Below, piece after piece: positions 37,886-47,360 of a stretch of 64,000 nt of DNA. Location of the stretch: assembly GCF_028747985.1 (NCBI RefSeq), contig NZ_CP118108.1, positions 2,919,501 to 2,983,500 on the forward strand, in the 5' to 3' direction. Made by a program: the position numbers and the translations under genes. The notes under the pieces are model-generated. The model had not been told where the DNA came from. It saw nothing but the letters and a program-made list of their open reading frames with translations, and searched no databases. This DNA comes from Paenibacillus urinalis. Its GTDB lineage: Bacteria > Bacillota > Bacilli > Paenibacillales > Paenibacillaceae. The number at the start of each line of letters is the position of its first letter. Within the stretch, counting starts at the first letter, position 1.

Positions 37886-38722
37886 ATGAAGATTGGTGAT
37901 CCTATACCTTGGAGAGATGTTCTTACTGACGAGGGAACGCATACTATAACGGGGGATGTCCGAATATTCAATGCATTTCCAATAATTCAGCTGCAAATCG
38001 AGCGCAGAATCTGGATATATCTGCCTGGCAGCTATAACATTGGAGAACAGAGATATCCGGTCATTTATATGCAAGATGGACAGAATGTATTTGATCAAGC
38101 AACATCCTGGGGCACCGAATGGGGTGTAGATGAGACCCTTTCGCAGATGGGACTTGAGAATCCTTCTTTAGAAGCGATCGTGGTCGCCGTTGACCATGGG
38201 GGCAAGGAACGTAATAATGAATACAATTTTACAGTCAACGACGAGTATGGCTTCGGCGGCAAAGGTGAGGCGTACACTGCTTTCCTGGCAGAAACGCTCA
38301 AGCCTTATATCGATAAACACTTTCGTACACGCCCAGAACCAGAGCATACAACGATTGCCGGGAGCTCTTTTGGTGCCTATATCGCACTTTATACGGCCAT
38401 TCGCTATCCAGAACAATTTGGCCGTGTAGGCGGGATTTCCTTTGTTATGTGGCACGATAACGGCGCGATTATGCAATTGATCCAGAGCTCAGTGTTATCA
38501 CCCGCTCTGCGGGTCTATCTTAGCATTGGAGGACAAGAAACTGACAATCCCGAATTTAATAAGACCGCGTACGAGCATGTTGAGCTTGCCCGTCAGACGC
38601 TGATTGCCGCAGGGGTTCCGGAGGACCGGGTTCGATTCGATGCCGTTCCCGAAGGAACACATCACGAATCGACTTGGAGTAAGTTATTTCCTGAGGCACA
38701 CCGCTGGCTGCTCCAGCCCTAA
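37886..38722 (+). CDS. esterase of the enterochelin-esterase/esterase-D type
   Basis: 278 residues from the ATG at 37886 (AGGAGA six bases before); earlier in-frame starts have no suitable site. An alpha/beta hydrolase with the nucleophile elbow GSSFGAY and VIYMQDGQNVFD near the oxyanion region, ending in a His (PEGTHHESTW) likely to complete the triad. No signal peptide is visible. Such enzymes cut siderophore or short acyl esters. It stands alone; a related gene lies at 51302-52054. Substrate unknown. Confidence 0.8.
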   Translation: MKIGDPIPWRDVLTDEGTHTITGDVRIFNAFPIIQLQIERRIWIYLPGSYNIGEQRYPVIYMQDGQNVFDQATSWGTEWGVDETLSQMGLENPSLEAIVVAVDHGGKERNNEYNFTVNDEYGFGGKGEAYTAFLAETLKPYIDKHFRTRPEPEHTTIAGSSFGAYIALYTAIRYPEQFGRVGGISFVMWHDNGAIMQLIQSSVLSPALRVYLSIGGQETDNPEFNKTAYEHVELARQTLIAAGVPEDRVRFDAVPEGTHHESTWSKLFPEAHRWLLQP

Positions 38723-38787
38723 GGTTAAACACTACTATGGCATAATCAATGAAGCCGCTGATAGAATGGAATCAACGGCTCTGTATT

Positions 38788-40131
38788 TTATGCTGGAGGA
38801 ATACTTTGCGGATTGTTGAATACATTTTTCGGATCGTATTTCGCTTTGATTTTCTTCAACCTAGCATAGTTCTTCCCGTAATAGACGGGCCCTGGACATT
38901 TAATCCCTTGGTCAGGAACATTGATGTAGGAACCTACAATATAAGGCTTTAATTTCTTCCTTGTGTTCCGGGCCAAGGCAATATTTCGGGCTGCATGGGA
39001 TGGTTTAACCCACGAACTATTCCATTCCACATAGTATTTAGCTTGTCGCCAGTAGAACGCCGTTGCTTGTGGAGCTACTCTGCTTACGGCTCCGCCCCAG
39101 TTTAGGAAAAAGAAGCCTGCCGGAGTCCCTCCCTCAGCTTTCTCCAGAAATTCGCGCATCACTTTATAGGCTTTATCGGGAAATGGCTGTTTCCCAAAAC
39201 CACTTGAAAACTGATTGCTATATCTTTGAGTAAGCACCGGATCGGGGGCAAGCATGAATTTCGTAGCTTCCGTGTAAGGCAGGTAACGAATTACTTTTTG
39301 AGTCGGCGTGCCCACGCTGAGAATAGGTTTCAGCTGGTGAAGCGCCTTGACCTTTGAGCCGAGGTAGATTCCTAACATGCTGACATTACCGCCTTTTTTA
39401 GGACCGACACTTAACTCGCTGCCTAATTTGTTGCTGGCGTTAGGAGCCCATACCTGCCATTTCCTTACGACTTCCTCAAATTGCTCCCAAGGCCACGTGA
39501 TGCTAAATACGGTAGCTTTGGCTGGAGCAGGCAGGACTTTAAATTTATATTGGGTATAGATGCCGAAGTTGCCGCCGCCACCGCCACGGGAAGCCCACAA
39601 TAAATCCGAATTTTGTTTGTGATTTGCTCGAATGACTCTCCCCTTCGCGTCAACCATTTCAAGTCCGATGAGATTGTCGCAGATGAGGCCTGTTGTCCGT
39701 TGCAGCGGTCCAATCCCCCCTCCTGGCGTTATACCTCCAATTCCCACTGTTGGGCTATCACCGAATGGAGCCATAAACCCTTGCCGCGCGAGCGTATCCA
39801 CAATTCTTCCTACCTGATTACCTGTCTCAACGATGACCGTTCCGCTCTTTTTATCCAAAGTAATCTTCTTCATCTCACTTACATCGATGACAATGCCGCC
39901 ATTGATCTGTGAAAGATTCCCTTCCAGGGCGTGTCTTCCACTTCTGGCGCGCAATGGAACATGATTTTGACGAGCCCATCGGATGGCATTGGCCACATCC
40001 TGTGTTTTTTGTGCAAAAACGAACACCTTAGGAAATCGATCTGTATGCGGGTCCCAATTCTTACGAGCAGCTTCGTAACCAGGGTCTCCCTTAAAAATGA
40101 CTCGCCCTGTGAGCTTAACTTTTGAACTCAT
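38788..40131 (-). CDS. FAD-linked oxidase of the BBE type, YvdP/CotQ-like
   Basis: 447 residues from the ATG at 40131 (AAGGAG upstream; an overlapping ATG four bases earlier is in another frame with an early stop). It has a PCMH FAD domain with RARSGRHALEG, whose His can bind FAD covalently, GGITPGGGIGPLQR, and a C-terminal BBE motif YYGKNYARLKKIKAKYDPKN. The Cys that gives a second FAD bond in berberine-bridge enzymes is Ser here (GDSPTVG). Length equals B. subtilis YvdP (CotQ), a spore-coat protein; a coat role is possible. Electron donor substrate unknown. Confidence 0.8.
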   Translation of the reverse strand: MSSKVKLTGRVIFKGDPGYEAARKNWDPHTDRFPKVFVFAQKTQDVANAIRWARQNHVPLRARSGRHALEGNLSQINGGIVIDVSEMKKITLDKKSGTVIVETGNQVGRIVDTLARQGFMAPFGDSPTVGIGGITPGGGIGPLQRTTGLICDNLIGLEMVDAKGRVIRANHKQNSDLLWASRGGGGGNFGIYTQYKFKVLPAPAKATVFSITWPWEQFEEVVRKWQVWAPNASNKLGSELSVGPKKGGNVSMLGIYLGSKVKALHQLKPILSVGTPTQKVIRYLPYTEATKFMLAPDPVLTQRYSNQFSSGFGKQPFPDKAYKVMREFLEKAEGGTPAGFFFLNWGGAVSRVAPQATAFYWRQAKYYVEWNSSWVKPSHAARNIALARNTRKKLKPYIVGSYINVPDQGIKCPGPVYYGKNYARLKKIKAKYDPKNVFNNPQSIPPA

Positions 40132-40250
40132 CCATGATCCTGCTCCTTTATATAAAAGTTCTATTAGGCAGATACCATTTAATGTATGAATGCGTTCATC
40201 ATCTGGTCTGGGCTTATGCGTAGTTACAGCTTCTGAATCGCCAAGCGCAT

Positions 40251-40275
40251 AAAAAAAGCCGCACGAAGAATGCGA
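40251..40275 (-). terminator. terminator of the lipoprotein gene
   Basis: On the minus strand GTCGCA and TGCGGC (one G-T pair) close TTCTTCG and are followed by TTTTTTT. Confidence 0.75.
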
Positions 40276-40291
40276 CTCTGAACGAAATGAA

Positions 40292-40927
40292 CTACTTATT
40301 TTTTTGCACAGTCGACAGGGAAACAAGAACGGGTCCTGCGAAATCGGAAGCCTCCTCACTCTTCGGATTATGAAGGCGGAATTCAAAAGCATCCCCTTGT
40401 TCTGTTGTCCATACCATATAATCGCTGATGCCTTCCACTCCGGAAGCTTGAAGGTAAAGCTCAGCGAACCCAAGGGGATGTTCGACTAACTCACCACTAT
40501 AATCAGACACTTCTCCTGCTTCACTCAAGTCCTCCTTGGCGGCAGCTTCAAGCTGCTCTAAATTATAATCGGCTGGTAAAGGTTTAATATCCACGTAGTA
40601 ATCTGGATTGCTAGTCAAAGACAATCGGCCGGTATCTGCATCAAATGTAAACTTCTCAAAGACATACATACTAAATCCCTCGCCGTACTGCAAGCGTCCT
40701 TCAAATAACTGATTTCCTTCAGACGTCAACATCTCAAAGCTCTTGGTCTCTTCCCGCGTCTTCTCTTCGGGAGATTCCTGCTCAGATGAAGGAGGCACAG
40801 AGGATTGATTTTCACTTTCTCCAGTTGCCGTTTTCGTCACATGCTCTGTTTCCCCTGAACAAGCAGAAATTACAATTACCAGAACGAAGAGTGGAACCGT
40901 AATCCAATAGCGATGCTCCTTTTTCAT
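40292..40927 (-). CDS. secreted lipoprotein of unknown function
   Basis: 211 residues. Lipoprotein signal: KK-rich start, hydrophobic core VPLFVLVIVIS and lipobox SAC (Cys about 23), followed by a low-complexity linker rich in Ser, Glu and Thr (about 25-60). The folded part (about 65-205) is acidic and I do not recognise the family. ATG after AGGAGAG. Single gene upstream of a terminator; divergent from the mannanase gene with 254 bp between. Confidence 0.75.
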   Translation of the reverse strand: MKKEHRYWITVPLFVLVIVISACSGETEHVTKTATGESENQSSVPPSSEQESPEEKTREETKSFEMLTSEGNQLFEGRLQYGEGFSMYVFEKFTFDADTGRLSLTSNPDYYVDIKPLPADYNLEQLEAAAKEDLSEAGEVSDYSGELVEHPLGFAELYLQASGVEGISDYMVWTTEQGDAFEFRLHNPKSEEASDFAGPVLVSLSTVQKNK

Positions 40928-41085
40928 TTGTCAGCTCTCCTTTCAATCGTTTATTGAGATTCCATAATATGTATTAACCGACTCTGAGATTCAATACTCG
41001 CTTATTTTAGGGGAATGAAGTCGAATGCAGTACACTTGATATAGATAGGCGAATTTGAGTTTCTCAAAATAACAAAATCAGAATA

Positions 41086-41134
41086 TTTACAATTAATGGC
41101 AATCATGTTATCTTTACTTTGAAAGCGCAACCAT
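41086..41134 (+). promoter_or_regulatory. mannanase promoter with cre (CcpA) site
   Basis: TTTACA (41086-41091), a 17-bp spacer and TATCTT (41109-41114). Directly downstream, TTGAAAGCGCAACCAT (41119-41134) matches 15 of 16 positions of the Bacillus cre consensus WTGNAARCGNWWWCAW. At the start site it would give CcpA-dependent repression by glucose. Confidence 0.75.
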
Positions 41135-41181
41135 GACCGAGCAGAGTATCCATTCTTCATCATATTTTATATGGAGGGAAG

Positions 41182-43773
41182 ATGTTAATGGTACAATTGT
41201 TCAAAAAGTCAAGCGCAATACTGATGGTATTCGCTCTGCTCGTAGGGTTAGTAACAGTCCCTGCTCAAGCAGACGACGCCCCACTCTTGACTATCGAAAG
41301 TGAAGATGCTCAGCTCAGTTCTGATCTTCAAGTGGTCACGGAAATCTACGGCCAGCCTAAGCCTGGATACACAGGAGATGGATTTGTCTGGATGCAGGGT
41401 TCCGGGACGATTACCTTCAACGTGACTGTCCCAGAAACAGGCATGTATGAAGTTTCATCACGGTATATGCAGGAGGTAAGTCCTGACGGCAGGCAACAAT
41501 CACTCGCGGTAAATGGGGTTACAAAATCAACTTTTATGCTGCCCTATGCGACTACTTGGTCCGATTACAATTATGGATTTTTCAAACTAAATCAAGGCAG
41601 CAATACGATTCAACTGAAGGCCGGCTGGGGATTTGCATATTTCGATTCCTTCACTGTAGATCATGCTGATCTTGATCCCCTGGATGTACAGCCTGTCCTC
41701 ACAGATACTCAAGCGACACCTGAGACTCAGCTTCTTATGAATTACTTAACTGAAGTGTATGGTAACCATATTATCTCGGGTCAGCAGGAGATCTATGGAG
41801 GCGGTAATGACGGCGATTATGAGCTCGAATTTGAATGGATCCATGATCTAACGGGCAAGTATCCAGCCATTCGCGGCTTTGACTTTATGAACTATAATCC
41901 ACTGTACGGCTGGGAAGACGGCACGACTGATCGGATGATCGACTGGGTAAACAATCGAGGCGGTATTGCGACAGCCGCTTGGCATATCAATGTACCCAAG
42001 AATTTCACGACCTATCAGCTTGGGCAGGCTGTAGATTGGAAGGATGCCACCTATAAGCCATCCGAAACCAATTTCAATACAGCAAATGCGGTCATACCTG
42101 GTACGAAAGAGTATCAATACGTCATGATGACGATTGAGGATCTGGCGGAGCAGCTGCTAATCTTGCAGGATAACAATGTACCCGTTCTATTCCGTCCTTA
42201 TCATGAGGCCGAAGGAAACGGAGGCTTGAATGGAGAAGGTGCATGGTTCTGGTGGGCTTCAGCAGGTGCAGAAGTATACAAAGATCTATGGGATCTGCTC
42301 TATACCGAACTAACTGAAACGTACGACTTGCACAACTTGATCTGGACTTATAACAGCTATGTGTACAGTACATCTCCCGCATGGTATCCAGGAGATGATC
42401 AGGTCGATCTTGTAGGCTACGATAAATACAATACGGTCTACAATCGCGATGACGGATTGTCCGGCGTTCCGAACGAGGACGCCATTACTTCAATTTTCTA
42501 TAAGCTGGTTGATCTGACGAATGGAACAAAGATGGTGGCCATGACCGAGAATGATACCGTTCCGAGCTTACAGAATTTAGTTGAGGAAAAATCCGGCTGG
42601 CTCTACTTCTGTCCATGGTATGGTGAGCATCTGATGAGTTCTGCCTTCAACTATCCTGCCACACTGACAACTCTATATCAAAGTGATTATGTCATTACGT
42701 TAGATGAGCTTCCGAATCTGCAATCCAATAATCCAACTCCAAATGCATCCCTATCACCCTCCAACATTGAATTCGACAAGTATACACCTAATCAGAGTGA
42801 CCAAACCATCATCCTAAATTCAAACAGCCATACGTTAACTGCGATCCGTATGGGCACTCAGGCACTCACCCCGAGCCAGGACTATACCTTAAGCGGTAAC
42901 ACACTTGTACTCAAAAAAGAATTCTTGTCACAGATGCAAGTTGGCGAACATACCTTCACATTTGATTTCAGTCAAGGTCAAGATCCTACACTTAAAGTTA
43001 AGGTCGTCAATTCAACACCGAGTGCTGCGTCAATCTCACCCGTAAATACCACATTCGATAAAGCAGCCAATCTTCAGCAAAACATTACAATTGCTCTTTC
43101 CTTGAATGGACTACAGCTCATCAGTATTAATAATAGCAGTTATGCGCTTATATCCGGTCAGGATTATACGGTGACAGGCTCTTCTGTCGTTTTGAACAAA
43201 TCCTATCTGTCCACTCTGCCGCTTGGCCAGAGTACGATCAACTTCCAATTCAGCGGAGGTGGTCAAGCCATCCTTACCGTGAATATTGCTGACAGCGGCG
43301 TAACCGTTCCCTCCCCTGACGGGGCCATCACGATTCAAGCTTATAATGGCAACACAAGTACATCTACCAACGGAATCTCGCCTAAATTCAAAGTAGTTAA
43401 CTCGGGGACTTCCGACATTTCATTGAGTGATGTCAAGATTCGGTATTACTACACCATTGACGGGGAACAAGGGCAGAGCTTCTGGTCTGATTGGTCCAGC
43501 GTAGGAAGTGCTAATGTGAGCAGTGCTTTCGTTAAACTGACGACTCCGGTTTCCGGGGCTGATCATTACTTGGAGATTAGTTTCTCTAGTGCGGCTGGAA
43601 CATTAAGCCCCGGTCAGAGTGCAGAAGTTCAAACACGCTTCTCTAAAAACAACTGGTCCAATTACACGCAATCGAACGACTACTCCTTTAATGCGACCAG
43701 CACACAATATGTAAATAGCAATCAAGTTACTGGATATTTGAACAATCAGCTTAGCTGGGGCATTGAACCGTAA
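41182..43773 (+). CDS. secreted beta-mannanase, GH26 with CBM modules
   Basis: 863 residues; ATG at 41182, or at 41188, both behind GGAGGG. Signal peptide (about 1-30). A CBM35/CBM6-like jelly roll (about 33-158) precedes the GH26 catalytic domain (about 170-515), where FRPYHEAEGNGG carries the acid/base Glu, WFWW the subsite wall and VAMTEND the nucleophile Glu. Two CBM_X2 modules follow (SLSPSNIEFDKYTPNQSDQT and ISPVNTTFDKAANLQ), then a cellulose-binding CBM3 to the C-terminus (LSWGIEP). It cuts internal beta-1,4-mannan bonds in plant cell walls while bound to cellulose. A cre site lies upstream. Confidence 0.9.
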   Translation: MLMVQLFKKSSAILMVFALLVGLVTVPAQADDAPLLTIESEDAQLSSDLQVVTEIYGQPKPGYTGDGFVWMQGSGTITFNVTVPETGMYEVSSRYMQEVSPDGRQQSLAVNGVTKSTFMLPYATTWSDYNYGFFKLNQGSNTIQLKAGWGFAYFDSFTVDHADLDPLDVQPVLTDTQATPETQLLMNYLTEVYGNHIISGQQEIYGGGNDGDYELEFEWIHDLTGKYPAIRGFDFMNYNPLYGWEDGTTDRMIDWVNNRGGIATAAWHINVPKNFTTYQLGQAVDWKDATYKPSETNFNTANAVIPGTKEYQYVMMTIEDLAEQLLILQDNNVPVLFRPYHEAEGNGGLNGEGAWFWWASAGAEVYKDLWDLLYTELTETYDLHNLIWTYNSYVYSTSPAWYPGDDQVDLVGYDKYNTVYNRDDGLSGVPNEDAITSIFYKLVDLTNGTKMVAMTENDTVPSLQNLVEEKSGWLYFCPWYGEHLMSSAFNYPATLTTLYQSDYVITLDELPNLQSNNPTPNASLSPSNIEFDKYTPNQSDQTIILNSNSHTLTAIRMGTQALTPSQDYTLSGNTLVLKKEFLSQMQVGEHTFTFDFSQGQDPTLKVKVVNSTPSAASISPVNTTFDKAANLQQNITIALSLNGLQLISINNSSYALISGQDYTVTGSSVVLNKSYLSTLPLGQSTINFQFSGGGQAILTVNIADSGVTVPSPDGAITIQAYNGNTSTSTNGISPKFKVVNSGTSDISLSDVKIRYYYTIDGEQGQSFWSDWSSVGSANVSSAFVKLTTPVSGADHYLEISFSSAAGTLSPGQSAEVQTRFSKNNWSNYTQSNDYSFNATSTQYVNSNQVTGYLNNQLSWGIEP

Positions 43774-43784
43774 TTCTATAGAAA

Positions 43785-43828
43785 CAAGGGCCGGAACAGG
43801 TTCTGACCTATCTCCAGCCCTTGTTCTG
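43785..43828 (+). terminator. terminator-like hairpin after the mannanase gene
   Basis: ACAAGGGC and GCCCTTGT pair around a 25-nt loop region with extra short pairing, followed by TCTGT; a weak T-tract. Confidence 0.5.
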
Positions 43829-43950
43829 TATTCAGCTTCGCATGGTCTTCTATATAGGCTTGTTATTCCATAATTGCACTTCGATATATCTTTTTCTTCT
43901 ATTTAAAATGAAAGAGCAGCAACTTTTGTTCAAATGAGGCAGCAGCATTT

Positions 43951-46251
43951 TCACAGCTTCAATTTCTGGAGACGCAGGGAATTCAGCACAACCGAAACAG
44001 AGCTGAACGCCATCGCTGCACCAGCCAGCCACGGTGCTAAGAGACCCATAGCAGCAATGGGAATGCCCACTACATTATAGGCAAGCGCCCAAAATAGATT
44101 TTGCTTGATATTACGCATCGTGCTTTTACTTAATTGGATCGCGTCAGCAACTTGATTCAGATCTCCGCGCATCAATATAACTTCTGCTGCTTCTGCGGCT
44201 ATTCCCGTACTAGTGCCTACAGATATGCCTACATCAGAGACAGCAAGTGCAGGCCCATCATTAATCCCGTCTCCTACCATAGCTACCTGATGTCCCAATT
44301 GCTGCAGTCTCTTTACTTCTGCCGCTTTCTCCTCGGGGAGGACATTTGCAGTGACTTTGGAGATTCCTACCTGACTCGCAACAGCCAGAGCCGTACGCTC
44401 ATTGTCTCCCGTCATTAATACCACTTCAATCCCCATTGCTTGAAGACGGCTGACGGCCTGTGCAGAGGTTTCTTTCACGGTATCAGCGACAGCGACCATT
44501 CCTGCCCATTGATTATTGATTGCCACGAGCAGCACCGTTTTCCCTTGACCTTCAAGCTCAGACATTTGAACCCCTGCTTCAGCAGGAATCCGTACCTTCG
44601 CATCCGTAAGCAGCCGCCGCGTTCCCACAAGAATGTCCTGGCTGTAACCGCGGGCGCGAACGCCGTACCCCGGCATATTCTCAAACCGCTCTGGTTTAAG
44701 CAGAATTTTAATGCCCCTGTCTTCTATCCCTTCCGTTATGGCTTGAGCAATGGGATGCTCCGAGCTGAGCTCCGCAATTCCTACTCGTTTCAACATTTCG
44801 TTCGAGGACCAGTCCTGCGAAGTAATTACATCGGTCAACATCGGTTTCCCGTGAGTGACGGTTCCGGTTTTATCTAATATCACGGTCTGAATATAACCTG
44901 CATTCTCAAGGTGCTCCCCACCTTTAAACAGGATACCGAATTCAGCTGCACGACCCGAACCAGCCATGATGGATGTCGGAGTCGCTAGACCCAGTGCGCA
45001 TGGACAGGCGATGACCAATACAGCAATTGCTTTTTCCAGAGCAGTACTCAAGCTGCCTGTGCTCTCAAATAATAATGAAAATAAAAATGTAATCGCAGCC
45101 AGACTAATAACGACAGGCACGAATATTCCTGATAAGGTATCTGCAACACGCTGGATGGGAGCCTTTGATCCCTGAGCCTGCTCGACAATGTGAATGATCC
45201 TTGCCAAGGCGCTGTCAGCTCCTACTTGTGTCGCACGTATAACGAGACGACCATTGATGTTAAGTGTTGCTCCAGCAACAGTGTCGCCAAGCTTCTTGTC
45301 CACTGGCAGACTCTCTCCGGTTAACATGGATTCATCTACCGAGGAAGCTCCCTCTTCCACGATTCCATCCACAGGAATCTTCTCGCCTGGCTTTACAAGA
45401 ACAAGATCATTGGTATGGACATGTTCAGAGGGGATTTCAATAATCTTGCCATTTCGAACGACTCTTGCCGTTTGCGGAGCTAACTGCATCAAACTGCGGA
45501 TGGACCTTACAGCTCTTCCTCTAGCCAGAGCCTCCAGCCATTTGCCGAACAAAATTAACGTAATCAGCACTGCACTTGTTTCAAAATAAAGCTGGAGTGG
45601 AGCTTGTCCGGCCCCATCTACCGCCTGGTGAATATGACCCAGCACCCCCCCGGTACTGGTCATCAAAATAAGATACACACTATAAAAATAAGCCGAGCTT
45701 GTCCCAAGGGCGACCAGTACATCCATATTGGCACTTCGGTTTTTCAACGCTTTACACGCACCTTTATAGAAAGTCGCGCCAAAATAGAACTGTACCGGCG
45801 TTGCCAATAACCATTGAACAATAGGAATGAATAACACGTCAGGGACACCTATTCCAGAGGTGAACGAAAAATGGGAAACCATGGACCACAATAAGGGAAA
45901 AGAGAGTATCGCTGACAAGATCCACTTCCATTTTTTTCGTTGTAGTTCCCGTTCTCTCAGTACAAGAGATTCTTCATCTGTTGTTTGAATGTACGCCTCA
46001 TATCCAAATTGCCTGATCTGATGGATAAGATCTGAAGCTTGTAGTGCTCCTGATACGAACTCAACCTGTCCTGATTCTAAAGTAAGGTTCACATTTACTC
46101 GCTTCACTCCGGGAAGCTTGCTGAGGCCTTTTTCGATTCGAGCTGAGCATGCGGCACACGACATCCCTGTTATTTTTAGATTCGCTTGCTGATAAGTATG
46201 GTCTGTTAATTTATCGTTCGTTGAATAGTGATTATTCGAAAGTGGGTCCAT
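43951..46251 (-). CDS. copA: copper-exporting P1B-type ATPase CopA
   Basis: 766 residues. One N-terminal heavy-metal domain (GMSCAAC, about 29-35; B. subtilis CopA has two), then membrane helices with the CPC motif in [17 protein letters not shown], the phosphorylated Asp in [15 protein letters not shown], the HP motif [10 protein letters not shown] and [12 protein letters not shown], ending with [17 protein letters not shown] with C-terminal Met/Ser-rich helices indicates Cu(I). It pumps copper out of the cytoplasm at ATP cost. No copZ or csoR lies beside it, unlike most Firmicutes. Confidence 0.9.
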   Translation of the reverse strand: MDPLSNNHYSTNDKLTDHTYQQANLKITGMSCAACSARIEKGLSKLPGVKRVNVNLTLESGQVEFVSGALQASDLIHQIRQFGYEAYIQTTDEESLVLRERELQRKKWKWILSAILSFPLLWSMVSHFSFTSGIGVPDVLFIPIVQWLLATPVQFYFGATFYKGACKALKNRSANMDVLVALGTSSAYFYSVYLILMTSTGGVLGHIHQAVDGAGQAPLQLYFETSAVLITLILFGKWLEALARGRAVRSIRSLMQLAPQTARVVRNGKIIEIPSEHVHTNDLVLVKPGEKIPVDGIVEEGASSVDESMLTGESLPVDKKLGDTVAGATLNINGRLVIRATQVGADSALARIIHIVEQAQGSKAPIQRVADTLSGIFVPVVISLAAITFLFSLLFESTGSLSTALEKAIAVLVIACPCALGLATPTSIMAGSGRAAEFGILFKGGEHLENAGYIQTVILDKTGTVTHGKPMLTDVITSQDWSSNEMLKRVGIAELSSEHPIAQAITEGIEDRGIKILLKPERFENMPGYGVRARGYSQDILVGTRRLLTDAKVRIPAEAGVQMSELEGQGKTVLLVAINNQWAGMVAVADTVKETSAQAVSRLQAMGIEVVLMTGDNERTALAVASQVGISKVTANVLPEEKAAEVKRLQQLGHQVAMVGDGINDGPALAVSDVGISVGTSTGIAAEAAEVILMRGDLNQVADAIQLSKSTMRNIKQNLFWALAYNVVGIPIAAMGLLAPWLAGAAMAFSSVSVVLNSLRLQKLKL

Positions 46252-46337
46252 AAGATATAGCGCTCTCCTTCACTAAACGTTATCCTCTACATATCATACG
46301 TTGTACTCTCGATTCTCATGATTGCTATCTTAGGGTC

Positions 46338-46385
46338 AAAAAAAGCCTCCAAACCTACACTTTTCATAGGTTAAGAGGCCTCTCC
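46338..46385 (-). terminator. terminator of the glutamine amidotransferase gene
   Basis: On the minus strand GAGGCCTCTTAACCTA and TAGGTTTGGAGGC form a stem followed by TTTTTTTG. Confidence 0.75.
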
Positions 46386-46405
46386 ATAAATCGACTTCTT
46401 CGTCA

Positions 46406-47131
46406 TTATGATGAAAGCACGCTTTCGTCTGCGCTTTCTGATATGCTCAACGCAATTTGATCCAATATTCCCTTCAGCAGCCTGTTCGCAGGTTCACTAT
46501 GATTCATCCCTTCGCGAATTCCTGCATCCTGCTGAATAAATGATAAATCGATCAGTTCATGTGACCATCTGGACAGCATTTCCTCGATGCAATCGGGTGT
46601 TGACTCTAAGTGAAACTGCAAGGCCAAGACATGATCACCATAGGCAAATGCTTGCTGACCGCAAGCTTCCGAGTACATCAGATGTCTGGCACCTTCAGGC
46701 ATTGAGAAGGTATCACCATGCCATGAAAAAGAAATAAAATGTTCCGGAAGCTGAGCCAGCCAAGGATGACGTTCCTTATTTCTGTAGATTTGATGCCATC
46801 CAATCTCCTTATTTGCTCCAATCGGAGATACCGTTCCTCCCAAGATTTCTGCGATCATCTGTGCTCCCAAACATATCCCAAGCACCTTCTTCCCCGCTTC
46901 AATGACATCTCTTACAAAGTGCTTCTCTTGAATAAGCCAAGGGTATTCCGTTTCCTGGTAGATACTCATGGGTCCCCCTTGAATAACGAGCAGGTCTAAC
47001 GAGTGAAGCCATTCCGGCGGTATCCCGTTGGCAGGGTCATGTACGATCAGATCATGCCCAGCTTGTTTGGACCACGACACGATTACGGATGGATCATCAA
47101 ATGAAAAATGACGGAAAACAATGATGTTCAA
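46406..47131 (-). CDS. class I glutamine amidotransferase-like protein
   Basis: 241 residues from a TTG at 47131, six bases after GAGGTG; a GTG three codons earlier lies in that site. Catalytic Cys in LGICLGAQM and His in LQFHLEST, with Glu two residues later, give the GATase1 triad. The oxyanion strand is LLVIQGGPMS. Without a synthetase domain it resembles the stand-alone GMP-synthase-like amidotransferases (YfeJ type), some of which hydrolyse gamma-glutamyl compounds. Two IclR-type palindromes lie in its promoter region and an iclR gene is upstream. Confidence 0.8.
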   Translation of the reverse strand: MNIIVFRHFSFDDPSVIVSWSKQAGHDLIVHDPANGIPPEWLHSLDLLVIQGGPMSIYQETEYPWLIQEKHFVRDVIEAGKKVLGICLGAQMIAEILGGTVSPIGANKEIGWHQIYRNKERHPWLAQLPEHFISFSWHGDTFSMPEGARHLMYSEACGQQAFAYGDHVLALQFHLESTPDCIEEMLSRWSHELIDLSFIQQDAGIREGMNHSEPANRLLKGILDQIALSISESADESVLSS

Positions 47132-47195
47132 TAGGCTCACCTCGAATGATATGAATAATTCTATAGTATCTCAAATAGGGAGGATATCAACGCCA

Positions 47196-47216
47196 TTATC
47201 CCACATAGTGAGATAA
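47196..47216. promoter_or_regulatory. palindromic operator 1, IclR type
   Basis: On the minus strand TTATCTCAC-TAT-GTGGGATAA: 9-bp arms matching at 8 positions. It lies 65 bp before the amidotransferase start. Confidence 0.55.
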
Positions 47217-47244
47217 TATTGAGAAATATTGAGTATTGTTTATG

Positions 47245-47266
47245 TCTATCCCGAATAATGAGATAA
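47245..47266. promoter_or_regulatory. palindromic operator 2, IclR type
   Basis: On the minus strand TTATCTCATTATTCGGGATA followed by GA. It repeats operator 1 in the same orientation with centres about 50 bp apart, close to five helical turns. Confidence 0.55.
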
Positions 47267-47279
47267 ATAAAACAGAAAA

Positions 47280-47309
47280 AGACCCTCGTCATTAAATGAC
47301 AGGGGTCTG
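47280..47309 (-). terminator. terminator of the iclR gene
   Basis: On the minus strand AGACCC-CT-GTCAT and ATGAC-GA-GGGTCT pair and are followed by TTTTCTG. Confidence 0.8.
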
Positions 47310-47360
47310 CTACAATTTAAGAAAAGGTTATCCTTCATAGGATGTCAATTCACCTGGAGA

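Noticed and set aside
38788..40473. Longer 561-residue version of the FAD oxidase
   Set aside because: The extra N-terminal part runs through the lipoprotein terminator region and lacks a start signal; the ATG at 40131 has AAGGAG upstream and fits family length.
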